41,073 nt of DNA from Methanomassiliicoccales archaeon (lineage in GTDB: Archaea > Thermoplasmatota > Thermoplasmata > RBG-16-68-12 > SOIM01): NCBI GenBank assembly GCA_030593885.1, contig JAUVGH010000018.1:1-41073 (forward strand), given 5' to 3'. Under the pieces are notes generated by a model. That model did no database searches. It had not been told where the DNA came from and was given only the letters and a program-made list of their open reading frames with translations. Below, in pieces: positions 1-8,388 of this stretch (the stretch's first letter is position 1; each line of letters starts with the position of its first letter). The position numbers were made by a program, and so were the translations under genes.

Positions 1-2
1 TC

Positions 3-2018
3 GACTTGATAAGACAGTATGTGGATGACAACTTCAAACCTCAGGATGCAACCAAGATCTGCAAGGCTCCAGTATCAGCCATTCAGAGCTTCGCCCAAGC
101 CATCTCAGACAACAAGGGCAAGACTCTCTTCGCGGTGGGGATGGGTCCGAACCATTACTGGACAAACGATCTCAAGGACAGGGCAATCTTCCTTATCGCA
201 TGTCTGACGGCGAGCGAAGGCATGATCGGAGGGGATGTCGGGAGCTACGCAGGAAATTACAGACTTGAGATCTTCAACGGCATAGGCCAGTGGACAGACG
301 AGAACCCGTTCAACATTCAGACCGACCCGAGTAGTCCGGTCACCGATTTCGGGAAGTTCAAGGGGACGGAATCAGCACACTACTACAACTACGGTGACAG
401 GCCACTGGAGGTCGGCAACAAGATGTTCACGGGCGACACTCACATGCCCACACCGACCAAGACGGTCTGGTGGGTGGACGCAAACTCCATTCTGGGCAAC
501 TCCAAATGGGCGTACGACGTCATCGTCAACACCCTGCCGCGATTGGAGATGATCGTGTGCAACGAGTGGTTCTGGACCAAGACATGCGAATATTCTGACA
601 TAGTGCTTGGAGTGCCATCCTGGATAGAGCGGAAGTTGCCCGACATCTACGGCGCGTGCACGAATCCGTTCTTCCAGATGGCCGTTCCATCAGCCATAGA
701 TTTCATACATGACGTGAAGGACGATCTGGAGACCTACATGGGCGTGGCTGAGAAGCTGGCTGTTCTCACGGGGGACAACCGATTCAACGACCTGTGGATG
801 TTCAGAGATGGTTCCGGACAGCTGGACATGGGGAAGTACGGCCAGCGTGTGATTGACGCGAGCAATGCCCTCAAGGGGTACGATTGGGACGATGTTCTCG
901 ATTCGTGCAGTCAGGGCATACCCAAGTACGTGATGGTTCGTACGACGCCGCGAACAGGCGGGTACGAGCAGATAAATGACAGTCCGTCCAAGCCCTGGTA
1001 CACCAAAACCGGTCGTCTCGAGTTCTACCGTGACGAAGATGAGTGGATTGACGCTGGAGAGAACCTCCCAATATTCCGAGAAACTGTGGACTCTACTCAT
1101 TATGAGCCGGCAGTGATCGTGGGTCAGACCGATGGTGGGGGTAACCCTACGCATCCAGCAATCGATCCCAAGGGTCCAACTGACTACGGGTTCCTCTTGA
1201 GCGACATGGACGCGGAAACCAGACAGGTGAGGAACGTTGTCAAGCCATGGTCGGAACTCGCCCTGACAAAACATCCGCTGACAATACAAGATCCGGATTA
1301 CAAATTCATTCTCTACACGCCAAAATACCGCCACGCATGCCACTCAATGGCGGCTTCGCAGGACTACAATGCGGTCTACTTCGGCCCGTTTGGAGATTTC
1401 TACCGGAGGGACAAGAGGAAACCCTACGTTGGAGAAGGATACGTGGACATTCATCCTGAGGACGCAAAGGAGCTGGGGATTGAGGATGGCGACTACATCT
1501 GGGTGGACGGAGATCCACAAGATCGGCCGTATCGCGGATGGACCCCGGGCGACGGCAATTTCGAAGTGATGCGCTGGATGGTCCGAGCACGACACTACCC
1601 GGGCATTCCGAGGGGTACGACGAGGGCCTGGTTCCACATGTACGGTGCCACGCACGGAAGCGTTGAGGGACACGAGACACGCGCAGACGGTCTGGCTAAG
1701 AGTCCCCGCACCGGCTACCAGGCAGCGTACCGTTACGGGAGCCACCAGTCGATTACGAGGGCCTGGCTCAAGCCCACGCTAATGACCGACTCACTAGTGA
1801 GGAAGAATGGGATGGGGCAGACCATAGGTAAGGGGCATCACATCGAGATACATTGCGCCACGGGGGCGCCCAAAGAGGCATTCGTAAAGATCACCAAGGC
1901 AGAAGACGGCGGAGAGGATGGAACAGGCCTATGGAATCCAGTGAGAGAAGGCTTCCGATTCGGATATGAGAACCAGAAGATGAAGGACTACCTCATCGGC
2001 AAGTATGGAGGCGACTGA
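3..2018 (+). CDS. Molybdopterin oxidoreductase catalytic (alpha) subunit, type II DMSO reductase family (NarG/SerA/EbdA-like), 5' truncated by window edge
   Basis: Frame is open to the left edge. Residues such as KTLFAVGMGPNHYWTND, GMIGGDVGSYAGN, and a C-terminal molybdopterin-dinucleotide-binding-like region (YRHACHSMAASQDY...YVDIHPEDAKELGIEDGDYIWV). Followed immediately by beta, gamma and chaperone genes. The N-terminal Fe-S region is not in the window. Confidence 0.9.
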   Translation, partial: DLIRQYVDDNFKPQDATKICKAPVSAIQSFAQAISDNKGKTLFAVGMGPNHYWTNDLKDRAIFLIACLTASEGMIGGDVGSYAGNYRLEIFNGIGQWTDENPFNIQTDPSSPVTDFGKFKGTESAHYYNYGDRPLEVGNKMFTGDTHMPTPTKTVWWVDANSILGNSKWAYDVIVNTLPRLEMIVCNEWFWTKTCEYSDIVLGVPSWIERKLPDIYGACTNPFFQMAVPSAIDFIHDVKDDLETYMGVAEKLAVLTGDNRFNDLWMFRDGSGQLDMGKYGQRVIDASNALKGYDWDDVLDSCSQGIPKYVMVRTTPRTGGYEQINDSPSKPWYTKTGRLEFYRDEDEWIDAGENLPIFRETVDSTHYEPAVIVGQTDGGGNPTHPAIDPKGPTDYGFLLSDMDAETRQVRNVVKPWSELALTKHPLTIQDPDYKFILYTPKYRHACHSMAASQDYNAVYFGPFGDFYRRDKRKPYVGEGYVDIHPEDAKELGIEDGDYIWVDGDPQDRPYRGWTPGDGNFEVMRWMVRARHYPGIPRGTTRAWFHMYGATHGSVEGHETRADGLAKSPRTGYQAAYRYGSHQSITRAWLKPTLMTDSLVRKNGMGQTIGKGHHIEIHCATGAPKEAFVKITKAEDGGEDGTGLWNPVREGFRFGYENQKMKDYLIGKYGGD

Positions 2019-2020
2019 GG

Positions 2021-3169
2021 ATGGCCGATGTACACAACTGGCAGCTCAATCGTCAGATGAAATATCAATATGAGGAATCCCGCCCGGACAAGCAGGTCAG
2101 CGCTGTCTTCGATATCAACAAGTGCATTGCCTGCCAAACGTGTACAATGGCCTGCAAGACCACCTGGACGTCCGGAAAAGGACAGGAATACATGTTCTGG
2201 AACAGCGTTGAGACCAAGCCATGGGGATCATATCCGATGGGCTGGGACGTTCGCATTCTTGACAAGCTCGGTCCTCAGAACTGGGACAAGACAACTGACC
2301 TGGCAACCTACAGCGGAAAGACGATCTTCGAGAAGGCCCCACCTGGAGAGAGGGTGGAAGGTTGGCGACCGGACGACATGGATTGGGCATATCCGAACCG
2401 CGGAGAGGACGAGACGAACGAGGCCATTGACGATACCAAGTACCATTTGACGATTCCCCACGCGATCTGGAACTTCTATTTCGCCAGGATCTGCATGCAT
2501 TGCACCTACCCAGCGTGCCTGGCAGCATGTCCGAGAAAGGCCATCTACAAGCGTAAAGAGGACGGGATAGTCCTTATCGATCAGGAAAGGTGCAGGGGAT
2601 ATAGGGAATGCGTCAGGGCCTGCCCGTACAAGAGGGCGATGTACAATCATGTCACCCGCACTTCAGAGAAGTGCATCTTCTGTTATCCCGCGGTGGAAGA
2701 GGGACAGTGGCCAAGATGCATGAGGAACTGCATCGGTAAGATCAGGATCGTTGGATACGTCAACAAACCCGAGGACTCAGTCCCGGACAACCCGATCGAT
2801 TTTCTGGTGCACGAGAAGAAGATAGCCCTCCCGATATTGCCGCAGCTGGGCCTGGAACCCAATATATACTACATTCCGCCAATTCACAGTGACCTGAAGT
2901 TCAGCAGACAGATGTTCGGACCCGGAGCTGATGACGCGGTCCAGACATACAAAGATATAACAAATGGCAACGAGCCTGAGCTGAGGGCTGTTCTGCTATT
3001 GTGCGTGAGCACCGACAAGATCCTGGGCAGATTCGAACTGCAAGGCAACGAAGCTGTTGGATTCGATGTGAGCGATACCGAGGTCGTCAGGGTCCCGCTG
3101 AAGGAGCCGGTGATTGTAAGGGACTTCTATGACCCAGTGCACGACGTGTACAGGCACAATATTACCTAG
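2021..3169 (+). CDS. Iron-sulfur (beta) subunit of type II DMSO reductase family enzyme (NarH/SerB/EbdB-like)
   Basis: Four Cys clusters: CIACQTCTMACK, CMHCTYPACLAACP, CRGYRECVRACPYKR (one Cys replaced by Tyr, as expected for a [3Fe-4S] site in this family), CIFCYPAV...CMRNC. Confidence 0.93.
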   Translation: MADVHNWQLNRQMKYQYEESRPDKQVSAVFDINKCIACQTCTMACKTTWTSGKGQEYMFWNSVETKPWGSYPMGWDVRILDKLGPQNWDKTTDLATYSGKTIFEKAPPGERVEGWRPDDMDWAYPNRGEDETNEAIDDTKYHLTIPHAIWNFYFARICMHCTYPACLAACPRKAIYKRKEDGIVLIDQERCRGYRECVRACPYKRAMYNHVTRTSEKCIFCYPAVEEGQWPRCMRNCIGKIRIVGYVNKPEDSVPDNPIDFLVHEKKIALPILPQLGLEPNIYYIPPIHSDLKFSRQMFGPGADDAVQTYKDITNGNEPELRAVLLLCVSTDKILGRFELQGNEAVGFDVSDTEVVRVPLKEPVIVRDFYDPVHDVYRHNIT

Positions 3170-3183
3170 GAGGTGGCAAGGAC

Positions 3184-4257
3184 ATGGATAAGAAGACAAG
3201 AGTGGTTCTGGTCTTGATTGTGAGCTTTGCTGTCGTCCTGACCGCCCTCCAATACCAAGGCTGGATTTCGGGGGTTGCGGCCTCCGGAAGTAGTCTCATG
3301 ACAGCGGAGGTGGATGGAGAACTGCCTGTTACCGACCCCGAGAATGTGCTGTGGAACAAGGCAACTCCAATCGACGTTCCCTTGTCAGCGCAGGGTATCA
3401 CCACTCCCACATTGAGGAATGCAACCATCGATACTCTTGAGGTCAGATCTCTCAGGAACGATACCCACGTGGCCTTCAGAATAACTTGGACCGATGCCAC
3501 CAAGAACAACAGGACCACCACCAACTTGGAATTCAGGGACGCGGTTGCGATACAAATCGCAGAGAAGTCCTCTGAACCCCTCATTTGTATGGGTGCCTCG
3601 TACGCGAGGATGCATATCATGCAGTGGAAGGCGGACTGGCAGGCTGACATAGAAGAGGGTTTCCGGGACCTACAACACTCGTTCCCCAACTTCTGGAACG
3701 ATTACTATCCCTATGCCATGGGTGAGCCTCCCTACCGGGTGCCAGAGGATTTTTCTGGTGAGGCCAGCCAGTACCTGGTTGGTTATCATGTGGGAAACCC
3801 GTTCTCGGACCCGCTCAAGGTTACTGCAGTAGAGGACGCTGTGGCCGAAGGATTCTCCACGATCGAGACCCAGGAGGTTCAGAACGCCGTCGGAAGAGGT
3901 GTATGGCAGGATGGGACATGGAGCGTCGTTATTGCCAGGGCTATGGACACTGGTGACTCAAATGACACGGTGATAAAGGAGGAGAACATCGTTGCATTTG
4001 CAGTCTGGGACGGGGACGGTCATGATGTGGGTTCGAGAAAGGCCACCAGTACATGGATAACATTCCGGACAGAGGAAGGCCCTGACTACACTCTATATCT
4101 CCTGATAATCCTGTTGATAATCATCGTTGCCGTGATAGTGGCAGCATATATCCTCTCTCGAAGAGGTAAGAGAGAAGAGGAGCCAGAGAAGACCGAAGAG
4201 AAAACGAAGAAGGTGAAAGAAGAGCCCAAAGAAGAGAAGGGGAGTGATGAAGATTGA
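3184..4257 (+). CDS. Heme b (gamma) subunit, ethylbenzene dehydrogenase gamma-like, with C-terminal TM anchor and charged tail
   Basis: N-terminal hydrophobic segment; typical motif CMGASYARMHIMQWKADWQ; C-terminal TM (YLLIILLIIIVAVIVAAYIL) then Lys/Glu-rich tail. Confidence 0.85.
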   Translation: MDKKTRVVLVLIVSFAVVLTALQYQGWISGVAASGSSLMTAEVDGELPVTDPENVLWNKATPIDVPLSAQGITTPTLRNATIDTLEVRSLRNDTHVAFRITWTDATKNNRTTTNLEFRDAVAIQIAEKSSEPLICMGASYARMHIMQWKADWQADIEEGFRDLQHSFPNFWNDYYPYAMGEPPYRVPEDFSGEASQYLVGYHVGNPFSDPLKVTAVEDAVAEGFSTIETQEVQNAVGRGVWQDGTWSVVIARAMDTGDSNDTVIKEENIVAFAVWDGDGHDVGSRKATSTWITFRTEEGPDYTLYLLIILLIIIVAVIVAAYILSRRGKREEEPEKTEEKTKKVKEEPKEEKGSDED

Positions 4258-4964
4258 CCGAAGGCCGCATTGACAAGGAATGCATCGACGCCTTCGTCAG
4301 ATCTCAGATCTATGGCATTACCGCTAGGGTCCTTTCCAACCATGACAGTGTTTTGGATCGAGAGACTCTCGATGACCTTCAGAGGATCACGAACGAGACC
4401 GGAGACTTCCAGGCTTTGGAGAATGAAGTTATCCAGATCCAGAACACCATCGACTCGATTTCCGTGTCAAGCAGGGAGCTGAACCAGGAATACACATCCC
4501 TCTTCCTCAAAGGAAGCGCTCCACCCTACGAGTGCTCGTACCTTCCGCCATCGCGCCTTAATCAGGAGCTTGCCGACATATCAGGTTTCTACTTGGCATT
4601 TGGCCTCCAAACAAACAACGACAGGCAGGACCATCTGGTAAGCGAGATGGAGTTCATGTCGTTCCTATGCCTCAAGGAATCGATAGCTCAGGGGAATCAG
4701 AAGGACGAAGAAGCGGGAATATGCCGAGATGCCCAGACCAAGTTCCTGGAGGACCACCTCGGAAGGTGGATTGGTGTATACCAAAGACTCCTGTCAGATA
4801 AGGCCAGGCTCCAGATCTATCCCCAGTTGGTTGGGCTCGTCCACAAAATAGTTGTCTTAGATGCTTCTTATCTAGGAATCAACCTGGATGAGATCACCGA
4901 GGTGCCAGAGGATGAGGTCGAAGGACTCCCGGGATGCGGTCTCGGTTCGAACGTGGTTGGCTGA
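4254..4964 (+). CDS. TorD/NarJ-like molybdoenzyme assembly chaperone
   Basis: ATGA-type overlap with the gamma gene; motifs PPYECSYLPPSRLNQELADISGFYLAFGL, ...DHLVSEMEFMSFLCLKE...FLEDHLGRWI typical of TorD-like chaperones. Confidence 0.8.
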   Translation: MTEGRIDKECIDAFVRSQIYGITARVLSNHDSVLDRETLDDLQRITNETGDFQALENEVIQIQNTIDSISVSSRELNQEYTSLFLKGSAPPYECSYLPPSRLNQELADISGFYLAFGLQTNNDRQDHLVSEMEFMSFLCLKESIAQGNQKDEEAGICRDAQTKFLEDHLGRWIGVYQRLLSDKARLQIYPQLVGLVHKIVVLDASYLGINLDEITEVPEDEVEGLPGCGLGSNVVG

Positions 4965-5994
4965 GCTACTTCCAGTTGTGGTTCTAGTTCTGATTCTCTC
5001 TGCCTTGGTTGAGTTCTTCCTTCTGCGGATACTGAACCGAATGGGCAACATGCTGCCTGCTTGGATGACCGGGGATGTGATGGCGGGACTCGTTTTCATA
5101 GGGAACATCGGGGGCAACGTGGCGCTGTTGACCGGGGTGCTGGCAATCATTGCCTTGGCAGGTGTCTTCTGGGGAAAGAAGATGTTCCTTTCGATCGTGA
5201 TGATCCTGTGGATTCCGATACTGGTGGGCGTGCAGATAGTTGGCTCTGGAGTAAGCGCCGCGGTGATCCTCGGAGGGTTCATGGCAGCCTTCATGATGGG
5301 CGCATTGATTGGGATTGGGATTATTGCTCAAATACGAAGGGTTCGAGTTGTTGGCTCGTCCCCTGACCTGATGCATAGATTGGTCCAAGTGTCGCCAATT
5401 GTTCTGCTGATATTTGTGCTGTTCACCTATCTTGGGGCATTCTACCTCCATATAGGAGATACGCTTGCCAACTTGGGATGGGGGCCACCGAACAGGGCGG
5501 ACGTATACGGTGCGGTTGAGTGGTTTGCTGTGGGAGCCGCCTTCCTGGCTCCAGTGGCTTTTTGGAGAAGGTTCGAGGCTAAGAATCTGATCCTACCGAC
5601 TGTGGGGGCGATGATCATAACAGCCTTCGCCTTGGCACGCCCAGACATCCTACCTCTAGCCTCGATATGGTCTATCGGATTCAGGTTGAATCTTCCGCTC
5701 CCCCTTTACATTGGAGCCCTCTGGTGCTTTCTCTATTCCCTTGTCAATCTGTTTGCTGAGGAAGACCGGGGCGGTTATCTCGTCCCGGGACTGCTCCTGC
5801 TTTTCTTGAGCGGAAGGATGTTGAATGACTTCTACGTGATCCATTTGGCCGTACTCAGCATCGTCTTCTTGAGCCTGACAGATGAATTGAAGAGGTCCGC
5901 CCCAATGTCATGGCCGATGCCTTCCGCAATACGATCGTTATTCTCTTCAAGAAATCCAGTAGGCACTGAGGGAAAATCAACAAAACCCAGCTAG
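4912..5994 (+). CDS. Polytopic integral membrane protein of unknown function, last gene of the molybdoenzyme operon
   Basis: Many hydrophobic segments; start chosen at in-frame ATG 4912 (track ORF starts 4888), overlapping the chaperone gene. No family recognised. Confidence 0.7.
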   Translation: MRSKDSRDAVSVRTWLAELLPVVVLVLILSALVEFFLLRILNRMGNMLPAWMTGDVMAGLVFIGNIGGNVALLTGVLAIIALAGVFWGKKMFLSIVMILWIPILVGVQIVGSGVSAAVILGGFMAAFMMGALIGIGIIAQIRRVRVVGSSPDLMHRLVQVSPIVLLIFVLFTYLGAFYLHIGDTLANLGWGPPNRADVYGAVEWFAVGAAFLAPVAFWRRFEAKNLILPTVGAMIITAFALARPDILPLASIWSIGFRLNLPLPLYIGALWCFLYSLVNLFAEEDRGGYLVPGLLLLFLSGRMLNDFYVIHLAVLSIVFLSLTDELKRSAPMSWPMPSAIRSLFSSRNPVGTEGKSTKPS

Positions 5995-6797
5995 TCTTCT
6001 TTTCCGTACTTGTATTTGGATATCCCATAGCCAGCAAGGTACAGGACCAGCATAGGGATCGCAACCAGGAACATCGTCACACCGCTACCATCGGGAGTAA
6101 TCACAGCACCAAAGACAAAAATGGCCACCGTAGCATATCTCCAGTTGTTCTTCCAGAACTCTGGTTTGACCAACCCCAAAGCACAGAGACCGATCATAAA
6201 AACAGGGAGCTCGAAGGCCAAGCCGAACCCGAAGAGAAACGTGAGAGTGAAATCGATGAACTCACCCGGATTGAGGAATAGATTGTCAACCATATTGCTG
6301 GCTATCCGGTATAGGAAACTGAAGACGAACGGAACCACGAACAAGTAGGCGAAGATGGCACCAGTAATGAAAAGTAGAGTAGCCGGAAGTGCAATCTTAA
6401 CAAGTAGTCTCTTCTCAGTTGGCTTGAGGGCCGGGGCAATGAACTTCCCGAACTGATACACGATCACTGGCATGCCGAGAGCCACTGCCACGAAAAGTCC
6501 TATCTTTATCTCCACCATGATGGCATCCACGGGAGACATCACAACCGTTTGAATAGGCACGTTATTGATCATAGTGGGCACAAGATCCGCGCGCATCTGC
6601 TCGAAGATCTGTATAGCAACGGGGTGGAAGGCGTTAGGGTACGGGTATGCCATCTGAATACCGAACAGGTTGACCGGTATCAATTCAAACATGATGCAGA
6701 AGGCGAAGATCACACCAATTGTGGCTGCCACGTAGATTATTCTCTTACGAAGCTCCTCCAGATGTTCTAGATACCCCGCCAACCAATCCCAAGACAT
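5991..6797 (-). CDS. tatC: Sec-independent (Tat) protein translocase subunit TatC
   Basis: MSWDWLAGYLEHLEELRKRIIYVAATIG... six-TM TatC pattern with KPTEKRLL and GFGLAFELPVFMI. Start at 6797 preferred over the longer ORF start 6986. Confidence 0.92.
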   Translation of the reverse strand: MSWDWLAGYLEHLEELRKRIIYVAATIGVIFAFCIMFELIPVNLFGIQMAYPYPNAFHPVAIQIFEQMRADLVPTMINNVPIQTVVMSPVDAIMVEIKIGLFVAVALGMPVIVYQFGKFIAPALKPTEKRLLVKIALPATLLFITGAIFAYLFVVPFVFSFLYRIASNMVDNLFLNPGEFIDFTLTFLFGFGLAFELPVFMIGLCALGLVKPEFWKNNWRYATVAIFVFGAVITPDGSGVTMFLVAIPMLVLYLAGYGISKYKYGKED

Positions 6798-6930
6798 GAG
6801 ATTCACTTGATTGAGCCATACATATTTAGCATTTCCCAAAGGAGTGCCTCTAGACCAGCGTTGGGTGGCCTCAAAAAGGTTTAAACTTATGGACTTCTTC
6901 TCCAGATAATGCGGGGAAGAGGGTGAGTTC

Positions 6931-7245
6931 TTGCGTATAAAAGCTGGTTTCAAGCTGTGGTTCGAGGTCGACGGAAAGCCTGTCATGGGTGATGGCAGAG
7001 CGAGTCTCTTGAAAGAGATAGACGAGTGTGGGTCCCTTTCGCAGGCAGCTAGAAATCTCGAGATATCCTACCGTCATGCCCACAAACTCATACAAGACTT
7101 GAACAAAAGGTGCGGAAATGACATTCTTGAGAGCTCCATCGGAGGAAGGAAAGGTGGGGGGACAAAGCTAACTCCGTACGGAAAGAAAATAGTCGAAAAC
7201 TTTTGCGAGATGAGAGAAGCCATTGAGAATATTACGGGGCGATAA
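6931..7245 (+). CDS. ModE-like molybdate-responsive transcriptional regulator, HTH domain only
   Basis: LWFEVDGKPVMGDGRASLLKEIDECGSLSQAARNLEISYRHAHKLIQDLNKR...GGRKGGGTKLTPYGKKIVENF matches the ModE N-terminal wHTH; TTG start; no molybdate-binding domain. Confidence 0.85.
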   Translation: MRIKAGFKLWFEVDGKPVMGDGRASLLKEIDECGSLSQAARNLEISYRHAHKLIQDLNKRCGNDILESSIGGRKGGGTKLTPYGKKIVENFCEMREAIENITGR

Positions 7246-7248
7246 ATT

Positions 7249-7280
7249 TAAGCGTTATGTATCGTTGTAGATAGCGCTTA
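7249..7280. promoter_or_regulatory. Putative ModE-box-like operator
   Basis: Inverted repeat TAAGCGTTAT-N12-ATAGCGCTTA (9/10 arm match), abutting TATA-like ATAAATTTAA and upstream of the GTG start at 7309. Confidence 0.55.
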
Positions 7281-7308
7281 TTGGCATCCAGGAAGAGGAG
7301 GAAGAGCA

Positions 7309-7584
7309 GTGAAATCCCATGAAACAGTTCCAAGGAGCATTGTGAAGACCGCAATCTATAGAGTTCTGATGATCCTGATAACGTTCGTGACCGCACTCGT
7401 TCTCTCAGGAGAATTGTTACTCTCGGCCGGCATAGCAGGCGTGGCGAACTTCACCAAGACTTTCACATACTACGCGTATGAAAGGGTGTGGGGATGCGTC
7501 GGATGGGGGAGGAGATCGGCGAGAGAGATTGAGGAGAATGAGCAGGGACTCCATGGTGGAAGGCTGGTCCCGACGAACAGATGA
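7309..7584 (+). CDS. DUF2061-family small membrane protein
   Basis: RSIVKTAIYRVLMILITFVTALVLSGELLLSAGIAGVANFTKTFTYYAYERVWGCVGWGRR has the DUF2061 pattern (two TMs, YYxxERVW); RBS GGAAGAGGAGG before GTG. Confidence 0.75.
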   Translation: MKSHETVPRSIVKTAIYRVLMILITFVTALVLSGELLLSAGIAGVANFTKTFTYYAYERVWGCVGWGRRSAREIEENEQGLHGGRLVPTNR

Positions 7585-7588
7585 AGCT

Positions 7589-8299
7589 TCAGTCATCTTT
7601 GAACTTGATTCTGATTTCCACGGACTGGACCTTTGATTGGTCAACGCTTTTGAGAGAGGAGACCATTCCCCTGACCGTCCTGGATAGCATGTCCTTGGCG
7701 AACTTACCCATAGGGATGTTCCTGCCGTTCACAGTTGTCTCCACATCGACTGTATCTGAGAAATAGACGCAATCTTGATAGTTCTTCTTCTCTTCAAGAA
7801 TAAGGGAGGCCAGTTCGGCACAGATGACACCGCATTTCTTGCAGTCCAGTCCTGGCAGCCTCTTCAATATCCGCTCTGCTTGTATGCCATCTTCAATGAA
7901 CTTCGTGATCTCGTCCAGATTGTGAGTGAACCTCATTACAGTGTTCTTATCTTCTTCGATGTCTCCGACGGCAATCTTGGATATCTCCTCACCTTTGAAA
8001 CCTTCAGCCAGAACAACGTCGACAGAGCCCAGTTCCTCAATGTGCGATTCGATATCATGCAGTTCCATGTTCCTCCTCAGAATGTACAGAGTTTCTTCAT
8101 CAGTGCTCAGCGCAACAATCCTGGCACCGGCCTGGGCGTGTCTCCATGTGTCCGTTCCTTCAACATCCAAACCATGATCCTTGTGATGAGTGTGTTTGAT
8201 CGTCGCGACACTGTATCCCTTCTCGGTGAGATTTCGGGTCAGCTCCTCGACGAGAGCGGTCTTCCCAGAATTCTTATGACCATATATCCCAAGAATCAT
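7589..8299 (-). CDS. mobB: Molybdopterin-guanine dinucleotide biosynthesis protein MobB with C-terminal FeS-type Cys domain
   Basis: MILGIYGHKNSGKTALVEELTRNL (P-loop), ATIKHTHHKDHGLDVEGTDTWRHAQAGA, AEGFKGEEISKI; C-terminal LPGLDCKKCGVICAELASLILEEKKNYQDC. Confidence 0.9.
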   Translation of the reverse strand: MILGIYGHKNSGKTALVEELTRNLTEKGYSVATIKHTHHKDHGLDVEGTDTWRHAQAGARIVALSTDEETLYILRRNMELHDIESHIEELGSVDVVLAEGFKGEEISKIAVGDIEEDKNTVMRFTHNLDEITKFIEDGIQAERILKRLPGLDCKKCGVICAELASLILEEKKNYQDCVYFSDTVDVETTVNGRNIPMGKFAKDMLSRTVRGMVSSLKSVDQSKVQSVEIRIKFKDD

Positions 8300-8332
8300 G
8301 ATTTCACCGTGAATTCCAACACACGAACCATG

Positions 8333-8342
8333 TATATAAATC
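8333..8342 (-). promoter_or_regulatory. Putative TATA box for mobB
   Basis: Minus-strand TTTATATACA about 35-43 nt upstream of the mobB start. Confidence 0.4.
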
Positions 8343-8388
8343 TCACATTCTCCACAGAATCAGAAGATCAGCGGGGAGCGCACAGAAC

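Noticed and set aside
690-1343. 217-aa antisense ORF within the molybdoenzyme alpha gene
   Set aside because: Fully antisense to a well-supported family protein; no recognisable motifs.
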